40,839 bases of DNA from Candidatus Liberibacter europaeus (GTDB lineage Bacteria; Pseudomonadota; Alphaproteobacteria; Rhizobiales; Rhizobiaceae). Made by a program: the position numbers and the translations under genes. Shown here piece by piece: positions 14,619 to 24,009 of the stretch. Location: assembly GCA_003045065.1 (NCBI GenBank), contig PSQJ01000007.1, positions 1-40,839 on the forward strand, written 5' to 3'. How positions within the stretch are numbered: position 1 is the stretch's first letter; each line of letters opens with the position of its first letter. The notes beneath the pieces were generated by a model. That model ran no database searches. It worked only from the letters and a program-made list of their open reading frames with translations, and was not told the origin of the DNA.

Positions 14619-15371
14619 CTAATGCTGATCAGCGTGATATACATCACTAATATATAAACACGTTAACATCATAAAAAGATATGCTTGCATAAATGCAACA
14701 AAAAACTCAAGCCCTGTTATCACAACATTTACGAACAATGGTAACAAAGAAAATACTATTCCTAATAAACCTAAAGAAAACATAGAAGAAATAAATCCGG
14801 CAAACACTTTCAACATGATATGCCCTGCCAACATGTTAGCAAATAAACGCAATGACAAACTAATAGGACGAGCTAAAAAAGACGCTATTTCCACAAAACA
14901 AACCAATGGTTTCATGACAATAGGAATCCCCGAAGGAATAAACAACTTAAAGAATCGTAAACCATTTACATAAAAACCGGATATTATAACTGTCAATATA
15001 ACTATAAATGCGAAAGTTGTTGTAACAACAATCTGACTCGTAAACGAAAAAAGATATGGAAACATACCAACCAGATTAGCCATTGTTAAAAAAGTGAAAA
15101 GAGAAAAAACAAAAGATAAAAACCTTTTAGCTCTAAGCCCTGCAGATTCCTGCAAGTTAGACATTACAAACTGATATATTATTTCCAGCATTGATTGCAT
15201 TCTCGTAGGAACCATCTGACATTTTCGAACAGCCAAATAAGAAAAACCCAAAAATATAAACACGCTAACAATCATAGATAGGGAAGAGTTCGTAAAAGAT
15301 AAATCAATTCCATCAATCTGGATTGGAATAATTTTATGTACAACGAATTGACCCATTGGAGATTTAGACAC
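14619..15371 (-). CDS. atpB: F-type ATP synthase subunit a
   Basis: This is the stator subunit with the proton half-channels. The 250 residues contain five or six hydrophobic segments and the essential arginine in SLSLRLFANMLAGH (R175, equivalent to E. coli R210). It heads the leftward F0 operon. The usual atpI gene is not visible upstream, where 441 bp of AT-rich spacer follow. The F1 genes (atpHAGDC) are not in the window; separate F0 and F1 operons are normal in alphaproteobacteria. Confidence 0.92.
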   Translation of the reverse strand: MSKSPMGQFVVHKIIPIQIDGIDLSFTNSSLSMIVSVFIFLGFSYLAVRKCQMVPTRMQSMLEIIYQFVMSNLQESAGLRAKRFLSFVFSLFTFLTMANLVGMFPYLFSFTSQIVVTTTFAFIVILTVIISGFYVNGLRFFKLFIPSGIPIVMKPLVCFVEIASFLARPISLSLRLFANMLAGHIMLKVFAGFISSMFSLGLLGIVFSLLPLFVNVVITGLEFFVAFMQAYLFMMLTCLYISDVYHADQH

Positions 15372-15812
15372 TAAACGCCCCTTTTTTAAACAAATAACAC
15401 TAAAATCCTAAGTCATATCCCCGCACCAAATCCCTACAACAGGTAGGGAATAATAACTCAACAGAAATAATCCAAACCACAACCCAACATTAAAAAAAAT
15501 ATTGATCACAATATCAAATAAAAAAAATGTTCTTTCACATACTAAATCATAGAAGACACTTCTTACAAAATAATAAAAAAATCAAATACTATTTAACGAC
15601 TTTTAACAACTATAAATCAAAAAATTAGCAAAATCCTATCCTACATAGGATAAATTTAAATAACAAAAATTACAACAAATTTTTTGAGAATTTTTTTTAT
15701 AATAGAGTTGAAAACAAAAGATAATAATTAAACTGCTAACCAATCACATCAAGTATCAAAAGTATGATGCACCGTATCATTTTTTTTACCAATCAATGTA
15801 TCCACCTCAGAA
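15372..15812. other. long spacer between glsA and atpB
   Basis: No credible gene is present. On the minus strand a frame of about 55 codons ends at about 15410 (GLWFGLFLLSYYSLPVVGIW) without a usual start and does not resemble AtpI. A palindrome, ATCCTAT/ATAGGAT, lies at 15633-15651. A terminator-like hairpin is listed separately. Confidence 0.5.
15764..15787 (+). terminator. terminator-like hairpin with T8 tail
   Basis: ATGATGC (15764-15770) pairs with GTATCAT (15774-15780) through one G-U pair and a three-base loop, followed by eight T residues (15780-15787). In this orientation there is no plus-strand gene to terminate. Read on the minus strand it could still fold imperfectly downstream of glsA, but without a good T run. 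Confidence 0.4.
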
Positions 15813-16769
15813 TTACAAACTCAAGCCATCATCATAATCAAATATTGACCAACCTGTTCTAATAGCTAAAAGCTCAAGAGCTCTGTATCCCAATAAGGAA
15901 TTACCAGCTTTATTCAAACCAGGAGACCATACAGCAATAGATGCCTTTGAAGGTACAATAGCAAGAATACCTCCGCCAACACCACTTTTCCCAGGAAAAC
16001 CAACACGATATGCAAAATCACCTGAATTATCATAATGTCCACATGTAAGCATTATGGAATTCACACATCTAGATTGTTGCGCAGATATAACCTGTTTATT
16101 AGTCATTTGATTATATCCCCTAAACGCAAGATATAGACCTGATCTTGCAAGTTGCACACAATTCATCATAAGGGCACAATGATTACAATAAACTCTCAAA
16201 ACATCTGCAACATCATTAGTCAGATTTCCATACGAACGAATGAAATTTGCAAGTGCAAAATTACGATAACCAGTAGAAATTTCCGAATTGGCAACAACAG
16301 AATCTATGTAAATAGATGAATCATTAGAAACATCCCTCATAAAATTAAGAAAATTTTCTATCTCACAATCCGCCGAACTTTTCTCAAGCATTGCGTCAGT
16401 CATAACTATAGCGCCAGCATTAACAAATGGATTACGAGGAATACCATTCTCATGCTCAAGCTGAACTATTGAATCAAAAGAACATCCAGAAGGTTCTCGA
16501 CCAACACGTTTCCAAATACTATCACCGATATCTTGTAAAACCATGGTAAGAAGAAAAACTTTTGCAATACTTTGAACAGAAAAACAAATTTCATAGTCAC
16601 CAGATGAATATACTCGACCATCCGATAGAGCCAGAGAAATACCAAAACGATCAGGTCGTACCTTAGCCAACTCGGGTATATAATCTGCAACATCACCTTG
16701 TCCAATACAAGGTTTGATATCTTCATAAACGCTGTCCAAAACCTCCTTTATATCCAAGTATTCCTCCAT
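15813..16769 (-). CDS. glsA: glutaminase
   Basis: It hydrolyses L-glutamine to glutamate and ammonia. The 318-residue protein has the serine-lysine dyad of the beta-lactamase-like glutaminases in FSVQSIAKVF (S67 and K70), the substrate loop NPFVNAGAI, and FPGKSGVGGGI near the C-terminus. The length is typical (about 305-320). ATG 16769 is 27 bases after the rpsD stop, so it may be read through from rpsD. The enzyme can supply glutamate and ammonia to a host-dependent bacterium (inference). Confidence 0.93.
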   Translation of the reverse strand: MEEYLDIKEVLDSVYEDIKPCIGQGDVADYIPELAKVRPDRFGISLALSDGRVYSSGDYEICFSVQSIAKVFLLTMVLQDIGDSIWKRVGREPSGCSFDSIVQLEHENGIPRNPFVNAGAIVMTDAMLEKSSADCEIENFLNFMRDVSNDSSIYIDSVVANSEISTGYRNFALANFIRSYGNLTNDVADVLRVYCNHCALMMNCVQLARSGLYLAFRGYNQMTNKQVISAQQSRCVNSIMLTCGHYDNSGDFAYRVGFPGKSGVGGGILAIVPSKASIAVWSPGLNKAGNSLLGYRALELLAIRTGWSIFDYDDGLSL

Positions 16770-16796
16770 AAGATCAGAAGGTTTAAAACACTATAC

Positions 16797-17417
16797 TTAA
16801 CGAGAATAAAACTCAACAACAAGATTTGGTTCCATAACAACGGGATAAGGAACATCACTTAAAGATGTAGGAACTCTTATAAAAGTAGCAACCATATTAT
16901 CATGATCAGCCTTTATATAATCAGGAACATCTCTTTCAGCAAGCTTTACGGACTCCAAAACACAAACAAGCTGTTTTGACTTCTGCTTTACTTCAATAAC
17001 ATCACCAGCCTTACAACGGTATGACCCAATGTTAACAGAAGAACCATTAACTAAAATGTGCCGGTGATTAATAAACTGACGTGCAGCATGGAATGTAGGC
17101 ACAATCTTAGAGCGATATACTATAGTATCAAGTCGAGATTCAAGAAAAGAGATTAAATTTTGAGAAGTATCCCCTTTAGCACTATCTGCCTTTTTAAAGA
17201 TGGCAAAAAATTGCTTCTCACCAACATCTCCATAATACTTCTTCAGTTTCTGCTTAGCTCGTAACTGCAAGCCAAAATAAGAAGGTTTTGATTTACGACG
17301 TTGACCATGTAATCCAGGGCCATAAGCACGCACATTAACAGGTGACTTTGGTCGCCCCCAAAGATTTTCACCCAAACGACGATCTATTTTATACTTAGAT
17401 GATTCACGCTTGCTCAT
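16797..17417 (-). CDS. rpsD: 30S ribosomal protein S4
   Basis: This primary 16S rRNA-binding protein initiates assembly of the small-subunit body. The 206 residues show the family pattern: [17 protein letters not shown], then [11 protein letters not shown], an RNA-binding S4 domain with LDTIVYRS and [14 protein letters not shown], and the C-terminal VVEFYSR. AAAGGA stands before ATG 17417. The upstream leader contains two perfect hairpins, which may give autoregulation. Confidence 0.97.
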   Translation of the reverse strand: MSKRESSKYKIDRRLGENLWGRPKSPVNVRAYGPGLHGQRRKSKPSYFGLQLRAKQKLKKYYGDVGEKQFFAIFKKADSAKGDTSQNLISFLESRLDTIVYRSKIVPTFHAARQFINHRHILVNGSSVNIGSYRCKAGDVIEVKQKSKQLVCVLESVKLAERDVPDYIKADHDNMVATFIRVPTSLSDVPYPVVMEPNLVVEFYSR

Positions 17418-17446
17418 TGCATTCCTTTCATATTACCGCTTCCATA

Positions 17447-17508
17447 GCCTTTAGTCATAAAGGCAAGACTAGGAAACGCACCCTCCTCTAATTTTGCATC
17501 ACAAAATT
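17447..17508 (-). promoter_or_regulatory. rpsD leader with two hairpins
   Basis: On the minus strand, AATTTTG/CAAAATT (17508-17490, five-base loop) and GCCTTTA/TAAAGGC (17464-17447, four-base loop) form two perfect 7-bp stems in the rpsD 5' region. Between them is GAGGAGGG (about 17489-17482), a strong Shine-Dalgarno-like sequence without a properly spaced ATG. It is a candidate S4 autoregulatory leader or a short leader-peptide region. Confidence 0.4.
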
Positions 17509-18056
17509 TGACAGGCCATAGAAAAATCATATGGTATAAGTACAAAAACTACGACCATGGGATACGTTTAATTAACAAAATAGCAGAACTACAGTTCTGG
17601 ATTATAATAATATCTAAGCAGAATTACAGCTAAGGTCAATCCTAAAATATTATTAACTGATTTATACTGGTATTTTTCAAAATTACGCAAAATTGATCAC
17701 TGGTTTAATAATCAAGCACAAATTATAAAATATAGATTGCATAAATTATTGAATAATAATCATAGTGTGAAATAGTGATGTTTTTTGTAAACTACATAAT
17801 AATACATTATATATTATATTAAACCAAATCATTTATATGCAGGTAATATAAACGGATTATATCAAATTGTATTTTTATGATTTACAATTATTTTATTATT
17901 CATAAAAGTAATTGTTTGTTTTTTATTAAGAATAAAATTAATATTACAGTAATCATAATCTTAGTTAACCATAAACAGAATATAAATATTTTTATGATAA
18001 ACATTAAATTTACCAAATATACATACGATAAATTAACATGATATAGGTTATTATTA
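17509..18056. other. AT-rich spacer between divergent rpsD and omp genes
   Basis: No gene is seen. A 12-base near-repeat, GCAGAACTACAG (17583) and GCAGAATTACAG (17618), and a small palindrome around 17584-17599 are the only structures noticed. The region probably holds the rpsD promoter, but no element stands out. Confidence 0.5.
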
Positions 18057-18085
18057 TTGGATGAAGTACTTGAGTACTGTATAAT
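18057..18085 (+). promoter_or_regulatory. promoter of the outer membrane protein gene
   Basis: TTGGAT (18057-18062) and a perfect TATAAT (18080-18085) are 17 bp apart. The spacer contains AGTACT twice (18065-18070 and 18073-18078), forming a 14-bp inverted repeat that could bind a regulator. Confidence 0.6.
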
Positions 18086-18117
18086 CATTTTAATATGATA
18101 TGATAGGAGAAAACTTA

Positions 18118-18837
18118 ATGAGTGATAGAGGATTTCGCACAATAAGATCTAAAATGATATGTAGCACGGTTTGTTTAGGGCTACTGTCTTCAACTTCACT
18201 TGCTGCAGGCGATAATTACTTTGCATTTATACCTCCACAATCTAATGGTAGCAATGTTATGGCGATAAACAATCCTATATCATCATGGGAAGGAGCATAC
18301 ATTGGGGCTGAGTTTAGTAAAAATGCAAAGTCCTCCGGCAATGATACTAAAGGTATTATTAGTGATCCTAATGCTGAATCTTCTGTTAGAAGAGTTTTTA
18401 CAGGTTATGACATGCAGGACGGAAGTCTTGTCTATGGTTTGTCACTTGCTGCTGAAGATCATCATTTGTCCACAGATCAAAATCAATCGATAAGTAACGC
18501 ATCTTTATCAATTGGATTTCGTAGTGGGTTTACATTGAACAATGATAATGCTTCGATATTACAAAACACTCTTTTCTATGCAACATCTGGATTGCGTGAA
18601 AAAAACATACCAGTAGAATCATTCAAAAGCATGAGTGGTTTAAAGGATATAATAAATAATATAGCAAATAGAGATTTTGATGTATTTATAGGTACTGGTA
18701 TTGAGAAAAAATTAGCAAGCTTCTTATCTGTCAAGGCTGAATATCGCTATAATTTCAAAGATATCAAAGAGTTAACAAATTGCTCTGATTTATGGAATAA
18801 ATCTAGTATTACAGCCGGTTTTGCTTTACGTTTTTAA
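18118..18837 (+). CDS. outer membrane beta-barrel protein (Omp25/RopB-like)
   Basis: I place the start at ATG 18118, eight bases after ATAGGAGA, rather than ATG 18100 before the binding site. Residues 1-30 are a signal peptide (basic IRSKM, hydrophobic core, SLAA cleavage). The mature part begins GDNYFAFIPP, then SWEGAYIGAEF, the opening strand of porin-family barrels of rhizobia. It ends in a beta strand with terminal Phe (ITAGFALRF), the usual outer-membrane insertion signal. The mature size of about 209 residues suits an eight-stranded barrel. The role is structural or surface-exposed, with no specific function known. Confidence 0.85.
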   Translation: MSDRGFRTIRSKMICSTVCLGLLSSTSLAAGDNYFAFIPPQSNGSNVMAINNPISSWEGAYIGAEFSKNAKSSGNDTKGIISDPNAESSVRRVFTGYDMQDGSLVYGLSLAAEDHHLSTDQNQSISNASLSIGFRSGFTLNNDNASILQNTLFYATSGLREKNIPVESFKSMSGLKDIINNIANRDFDVFIGTGIEKKLASFLSVKAEYRYNFKDIKELTNCSDLWNKSSITAGFALRF

Positions 18838-18893
18838 AAATTGATTTGAATTTTCATCAAATGGTACTTTAAAATAGCAAAATTACTAAGCTA

Positions 18894-18930
18894 ATGGTCT
18901 CAAAAATTCAAAAAGAATGTTTGAGACCAT
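18894..18930. terminator. bidirectional terminator candidate between omp and murB
   Basis: ATGGTCTCAAA (18894-18904) pairs perfectly with TTTGAGACCAT (18920-18930) across a 15-base loop. It stands between convergent genes, 57 bp after the omp stop. The T tracts next to the stem are weak. Confidence 0.55.
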
Positions 18931-19114
18931 ATCTTTGAATATGATTAATTAAAGAAATAGTAATTAAAAAATATAACTTGTAATATTCTTTCTCACGCCA
19001 TAAAGAAAAATTTTTAAAAAACAAATTAGTAGAACAATATCTTTTACCATACTAAGCCAACAAAGAGCATTCCTTGACAATATACTTTACAGATCCTGCA
19101 AATAGGATGATGGT

Positions 19115-20056
19115 CTATGAAATATCAAGCGAATCAACGACATAATTATCAATAAAGTCTCCTACTCGCTTTATTTCCCATTCTAAGATAATACCTGATT
19201 GATCAAACACTTTTTTACGAACAATCTCGCCAAGATACTCAAGATCATACCCTGTCGCATTTCCTGTATTAATCATAAAATTACAATGTAATTCTGATAT
19301 TTTTGCTCCTCCAAAGGTCAATCCACGACATTGAGCATCATCTATTAATTTCCATGCGGAGTGTCCTATAGGATTTTTAAAAGTAGATCCTCCAGTCTTT
19401 TCTTTTATCGGCTGTACTAATTCACGATGCTTTATCACATCAGATATAGCAGAACGAATAACATCTGAATCTTCTGCAAATCCCTGAAATACCACATGTG
19501 TTATAATAAAATCTTTCGAAATAGTTGAATGACGATATCCATATCCCATTTCAACTTTAGGAATGATATGCTGATTTCCCATACGATCTACAACATGAAC
19601 CTCTATGATAAGTTCAGAAGTATCGTAACCATTAGCTCCAGAATTCATATATGCAGCTCCTCCAACAGAGCCTGGAATTCCACATAGAAAATGAAATCCC
19701 CCAATACCATGTTGTAGAGCCAAATTAGCAATAAGCTTACCCGAACAACTTGCACCAGCAATAATTTTAAAATCACTAGTTACTTCTGCTTTACCAAAAC
19801 CAAACTGGGATAACCGTAAAACAACACCTCTAATCCCAGAATCACGCACTAAAATATTTGATCCAAGTCCCACAACTTGTAATGGATAATTTATGGGTAA
19901 AATTGCCAAAAAATCCTTGAGATCATCAATATCTTGAGGTTGAAACATAACATCAGCGCATCCTCCAGTACGAAACCATGTAATCCTCCGCATTGGAAAA
20001 TTTTCCTGATATTTCCCTCTTAATAATTTTATCATTGAGTGTATGGATTCTTCCAT
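19115..20056 (-). CDS. murB: UDP-N-acetylenolpyruvoylglucosamine reductase
   Basis: This FAD enzyme reduces UDP-GlcNAc-enolpyruvate to UDP-MurNAc. The 313-residue protein shows the FAD site [35 protein letters not shown], the catalytic serine loop GGSTFKNP and a C-terminal glutamate in LEWEIKRVG. It is the last gene of the leftward dcw cluster, only three bases after murC. In most alphaproteobacteria ddl and ftsQAZ follow, but here the cluster ends in a 277-bp spacer and a convergent porin gene. Confidence 0.96.
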   Translation of the reverse strand: MEESIHSMIKLLRGKYQENFPMRRITWFRTGGCADVMFQPQDIDDLKDFLAILPINYPLQVVGLGSNILVRDSGIRGVVLRLSQFGFGKAEVTSDFKIIAGASCSGKLIANLALQHGIGGFHFLCGIPGSVGGAAYMNSGANGYDTSELIIEVHVVDRMGNQHIIPKVEMGYGYRHSTISKDFIITHVVFQGFAEDSDVIRSAISDVIKHRELVQPIKEKTGGSTFKNPIGHSAWKLIDDAQCRGLTFGGAKISELHCNFMINTGNATGYDLEYLGEIVRKKVFDQSGIILEWEIKRVGDFIDNYVVDSLDIS

Positions 20057-20059
20057 GAA

Positions 20060-21466
20060 TTATCCATTTGCGTTGTTTTGAAGTTTGTCAAAAATTGAAT
20101 ATGCCAACCGAGTTATGCTTCCAGCACCCAAGAAGATAACAAAATCACCAGGCATTGTAATTTCTAATATTTGTGGAATAAGAAAATCAAAACAATCCAA
20201 GTGATATACTGAAGGGTGTCCATTTTCACTGATTTTTTCGACTAATTTTTGGGAAGAAATCCCTTCTATAACCTTTTCTCCAGCTTCATAAACAGGAGAT
20301 ATGAAAACAGTATCAGCATCAGAAAAACAGGTAGCAAATTGATCCAAAAGTGTAAAAAGTCTTGAGTAACGATGTGGTTGATGAATAGCAATAATTTTTC
20401 CTGTACATACTTCACGAGCAGCTGAAAGAACAGAGGAAATCTCCACAGGATGATGCCCATAATCATCAAAAAAATGCACATCTTTCCATATTCCTATAGA
20501 AGTAAATCTTCTTTTAACTCCAGCAAAAATAGCCAGACCATTAGCAATATCTTGAGGCGATAATCCCAATTTATAAGCAACGGCAATAGCAGCAGCTGCA
20601 TTTGCAACATTGTGTGTACCAATCATAGGCAAAACAAGATCTTTTATTTCTACGGAATTTTTGATCAAATTCCCTCGTATATTAATATCAAATACCGTAC
20701 GATCAGAAAACTTCTTGATATTATAATAATGGATATCAGCTTGAGAATCCTGACCATATGTAATAATTTTTCGATCTTTAATATGATTAATAATAGAACG
20801 AATTTCTGGATGGTCAAAACAAACAACTGCAAAACCATAAAAAGGAATATTACTAATAAACTGACTAAAAGCAGAACGAATAGCGTCAAAATCACCATAA
20901 TAATCTAGATGTTCTGGATCAATATTAGTAACTACGATAATATCTGAAAGCAGTTTGAGAAAACTACCATCTGATTCATCTGCTTCAACAACAATCCATT
21001 CACCTGTACCTATTCGTGCATTGGTTCCATAGGCATTAATAACTCCTCCATTGATCACCGTCGGACTCAAATTGCCCATATCAAGTAAGGATGCAATGAT
21101 TGAGGTTGTTGTTGTTTTTCCATGAGTTCCACCAATAGAAATAGATCTACGAAAACGCATGATGCCTGCAAGAATTTCAGCACGTCGTATTATAGGTATG
21201 TTTTTTTCACGTGCCGCAATACATTCAGGGTTGTTATAATCAATTGCTGTAGATGTAACAATAACTTCAGAATTTTCTATATTTTCTGCTTTATGCCCGA
21301 TCGAAATCTTAATTCCTTGTTCAAGAAGTCGATTTACATTTGATCCTAAAACTATATCTGATCCTTGCACCTGATAGCCCGTATTATGCAATACTTCGGC
21401 GATACCACTCATCCCTATTCCACCTATACCTATAAAATGTATAGATCCCATATCTGTTGCAATCAT
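20060..21466 (-). CDS. murC: UDP-N-acetylmuramate--L-alanine ligase
   Basis: This ATP-dependent ligase adds the first stem-peptide residue. The 468-residue protein begins with [18 protein letters not shown] (UDP-binding Rossmann start) and carries the ATP loop GTHGKTTT (113-120). [10 protein letters not shown] and [11 protein letters not shown] follow in the usual order. The length is typical. It lies three bases upstream of murB, but a 293-bp gap with a decayed murE fragment separates it from murG. Confidence 0.96.
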   Translation of the reverse strand: MIATDMGSIHFIGIGGIGMSGIAEVLHNTGYQVQGSDIVLGSNVNRLLEQGIKISIGHKAENIENSEVIVTSTAIDYNNPECIAAREKNIPIIRRAEILAGIMRFRRSISIGGTHGKTTTTSIIASLLDMGNLSPTVINGGVINAYGTNARIGTGEWIVVEADESDGSFLKLLSDIIVVTNIDPEHLDYYGDFDAIRSAFSQFISNIPFYGFAVVCFDHPEIRSIINHIKDRKIITYGQDSQADIHYYNIKKFSDRTVFDINIRGNLIKNSVEIKDLVLPMIGTHNVANAAAAIAVAYKLGLSPQDIANGLAIFAGVKRRFTSIGIWKDVHFFDDYGHHPVEISSVLSAAREVCTGKIIAIHQPHRYSRLFTLLDQFATCFSDADTVFISPVYEAGEKVIEGISSQKLVEKISENGHPSVYHLDCFDFLIPQILEITMPGDFVIFLGAGSITRLAYSIFDKLQNNANG

Positions 21467-21616
21467 AATACGATTATCTCCTCTAAACTAGATACAATAT
21501 TCTTTATAACGAGATCGTCAACTATATTTAAGAACAGTAAATATAATAAATTAGAGGATTGTCCTTCGTATAAAATTTTCCTAACAATATGCATCAGGAT
21601 AACCCTAATCCATGTA

Positions 21617-21779
21617 GGGAAAACTCATTCATCTAAAACAATTGATCGAAATTGATTATCCCCCCAAAGATCATCTTATATATCGAAGAAGAATAATATA
21701 TTCTACCTATTAAAGGACAATTTCAGGCTTATAATGCTCTTGCTGCTGATTGGTTTATGTTATTTCAATAGGATTTGAT
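21617..21779 (+). pseudogene. decayed, inverted murE fragment between murC and murG
   Basis: The plus strand matches the coding strand of intact murE (minus strand, about 28876-28711) with many substitutions and indels. Shared blocks include GGGAAAA(C/T)TCATTCATCT, CAATTGAT, GAAATTGAT, ATTCTACCT, GATTTCAGGCTTA-like and TTTCAATAGGA. Translated, one frame gives ILPIKGQFQAYNAL against ILPLQGRFQAYNAI of MurE. It has stops and lost segments and cannot encode a product. Its end runs into the last codons of murG. It fills the murC-murG gap, where these genes normally nearly abut. Confidence 0.8.
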
Positions 21780-22854
21780 CAACTATATTAGAAAGCAACA
21801 AAACAGAATCTGTTTTTCCTTTTTTAGAAACATTATTAGCCATACGAGCTAGATAATCTGGGTGATTCATAGCATAAGAAATAGATTTAGCCAATTTTTC
21901 TGGAGAAAGAAAATCTTGTGTTATCACTTCAGCCCCTCCTCCCTCTTGCAAAAACTGTGCATTCAGCAACTGATCATTATTAACAGAATAGGGATAAGGA
22001 ATAAGAATTGCAGGGCGTCCCATAACAGCTATTTCAGAGATTGTCAAAGCTCCAGATCTGCATATCAATAAATTTGCTTTAGCAACGTGCTCATCAATGT
22101 CATAAAAAAAAGAAGCAATGTGAACTGTTAATCCCAGATGATCATATTGTTTTTTTACTTCCTCTTGTTCTTCTTCCCTAACCTGTTGTGTAATTATCAA
22201 TCTCTCACGTTGTTTTGCGGGGATAAGAGCAATACTTCGAGGAATAACTTCTGAAAAAATCTTTGCACCTTGACTTCCTCCAAATACTAACAAACGAAAA
22301 GGTTCATTTGGACCACTTGATTTATAAGGAATATTCGCCATTTTCATAAGAGAAGATCTGATAGGATTGCCCGTTTCAATAATTTTATGCGATAAAAATC
22401 CTTTTTTCTTAGAAAAAAGTCCACCCGCAATCACTTTAACACCTAAAGATAAAAGACGATTTGCCCTCCCCATAATTACATTTTGCTCATGAATTATAGA
22501 TGGTATCCTAAGAATGATAGCAATCAATAAAGGAAATACCGTGGGATACCCTCCAAAACCTATAATAACTTTTGGTTTGAGTTTTATTATAAGGAAAAAA
22601 GAACCTATTAATCCTTTCCAAGATATCGCCATGGAGCAAAAAAAATTAGCAAAATTTGATAAATTAATTTTAGAAGAACTAATTTCGTATATCGTGCCTG
22701 CAAAATTTTTTTGCGAAAAATGCTTAGCTCGACTATCTGTAGCCAAACAAACAGTATATCCCCTTTTTTTTAATTCATGTGATAATGCTATTGCAGGAAA
22801 AACATGTCCACCTGTCCCTCCTGCTACTAATAATACAACATCATTTTTTGACAT
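21760..22854 (-). CDS. murG: UDP-GlcNAc:undecaprenyl-PP-MurNAc-pentapeptide GlcNAc transferase
   Basis: It converts lipid I to lipid II at the inner face of the membrane. The 364-residue protein has the first glycine loop AGGTGGHVFPAIAL (11-24), IHEQNVIMGRANRLL, the second loop VFGGSQGAKIF and the UDP-GlcNAc site LICRSGALTISEIAVMGRP. The length fits the family. The last six codons (DQILLK) lie in DNA that resembles the adjacent murE remnant, so the C-terminus may have been altered by that rearrangement. It is followed 39 bases downstream of ftsW in the operon. Confidence 0.96.
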   Translation of the reverse strand: MSKNDVVLLVAGGTGGHVFPAIALSHELKKRGYTVCLATDSRAKHFSQKNFAGTIYEISSSKINLSNFANFFCSMAISWKGLIGSFFLIIKLKPKVIIGFGGYPTVFPLLIAIILRIPSIIHEQNVIMGRANRLLSLGVKVIAGGLFSKKKGFLSHKIIETGNPIRSSLMKMANIPYKSSGPNEPFRLLVFGGSQGAKIFSEVIPRSIALIPAKQRERLIITQQVREEEQEEVKKQYDHLGLTVHIASFFYDIDEHVAKANLLICRSGALTISEIAVMGRPAILIPYPYSVNNDQLLNAQFLQEGGGAEVITQDFLSPEKLAKSISYAMNHPDYLARMANNVSKKGKTDSVLLLSNIVDQILLK

Positions 22855-22893
22855 ACTATAAACCCAATATTATTATCTAATACCCTGAAAAAA

Positions 22894-24009
22894 TCATTTA
22901 TAAGACCGTTTTTCAGGCATACGACGTGTCAATGCTAAAAGACAGCCTATGGTAATACACATCCCTAACATGGAAGATCCACCATAAGAAATAACAGGCA
23001 TTGTCATTCCTTTTGTAGGTAAAAGATGTAAATTAACACCAATACTAATAGCTGCTTGTAACCCTATCTGCAGCGCAAGACCAAATGTAGCAATACGAAT
23101 AAAATCGTCATTTTCCCTCAATGAGTACAATAAAGCTCGTAAAACAATAAAAGCAAAAATGCATGCTACTACTATGCAAAATATAATTCCGAATTCTTCA
23201 GCCGCAACAGAAAAAACAAAATCTGTGTGACTATCTGGAATAAGACGTTTAACAGTTCCTTCACCAGGCCCCTTACCAAACCATCCACCATGTATAATAG
23301 CCTCACGAGAATTATTTACTTGAAAAGAATCTCCTATTCCAGTGATAAAATGATTAATTCGAATAGCAACATGAGGCATAGTTTTATAGGCCAACATTGA
23401 GCTAGTTGCCCCGAATATAACAAAAATTATTATCCATAACCAAGAAATACCAGTAATAAACAACATGCATCCCCATATTAAAGATATCAAAATGCTTTGA
23501 CCAAAATCAGGTTGTGCAATCAATAAAGCTGTGACGATTCCAAATAAAATAAGAGAAAAAACATTACCAGGAACATCCGGATGGCGCACTTGTTCGGAAA
23601 AAAGCCAAGCACATGTAATAATAAAAGATGGTTTCATAAATTCAGAAGGCTGAATTGATACTCCAAAATAATATAACCAACGCTTAGCTCCTTTAATTTC
23701 AATTCCAACAAACAAAACTAGCAACATAGCTATCATGGATAAAAAAAGTAATATAAAGGCTGTATTTTTGATTTGTTTCAGCCAAAAAAAAGAAAAAATA
23801 ATCATTAAAAATATAGAAGGTAAAAGAAAAAGGGCATGTCTTTTTACAAAATAAAAACTATCAAGCCTTAACTTCTCGGCAACTGGTATTGATGCAGCAA
23901 AAGACAACATAAAACCCATACCTAATAAAGATAAAAATGACACCAATAGAAACCAGTCTACAGTCCAAAACCAATCCGCTAAAACTCCTCTTTCAGTGCG
24001 TTTTACCAT
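22894..24009 (-). CDS. ftsW: lipid II polymerase FtsW (septal peptidoglycan glycosyltransferase)
   Basis: This SEDS-family membrane protein polymerises glycan strands together with FtsI at the septum. The 371 residues contain about ten hydrophobic segments. Conserved parts include KRWLYYFGVSIQPSEFMKP, IAQPDFGQSIL, GGWFGKGPGEGTVKRLIP, SHTDFVFSVAAEEFG and MPVISYGGSSML. Its start overlaps the murD end by seven bases, indicating coupled translation. Confidence 0.95.
   Translation of the reverse strand: MVKRTERGVLADWFWTVDWFLLVSFLSLLGMGFMLSFAASIPVAEKLRLDSFYFVKRHALFLLPSIFLMIIFSFFWLKQIKNTAFILLFLSMIAMLLVLFVGIEIKGAKRWLYYFGVSIQPSEFMKPSFIITCAWLFSEQVRHPDVPGNVFSLILFGIVTALLIAQPDFGQSILISLIWGCMLFITGISWLWIIIFVIFGATSSMLAYKTMPHVAIRINHFITGIGDSFQVNNSREAIIHGGWFGKGPGEGTVKRLIPDSHTDFVFSVAAEEFGIIFCIVVACIFAFIVLRALLYSLRENDDFIRIATFGLALQIGLQAAISIGVNLHLLPTKGMTMPVISYGGSSMLGMCITIGCLLALTRRMPEKRSYK

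Noticed and set aside
15410..15580. Minus-strand hydrophobic frame upstream of atpB as an AtpI remnant
   Set aside because: The residues (GLWFGLFLLSYYSLPVVGIW) do not match AtpI motifs and no usual start codon exists, so chance is likely.
20612..21655. Several plus-strand frames inside murC
   Set aside because: They are shadows of murC; only the murE-like stretch after 21617 has an independent match.
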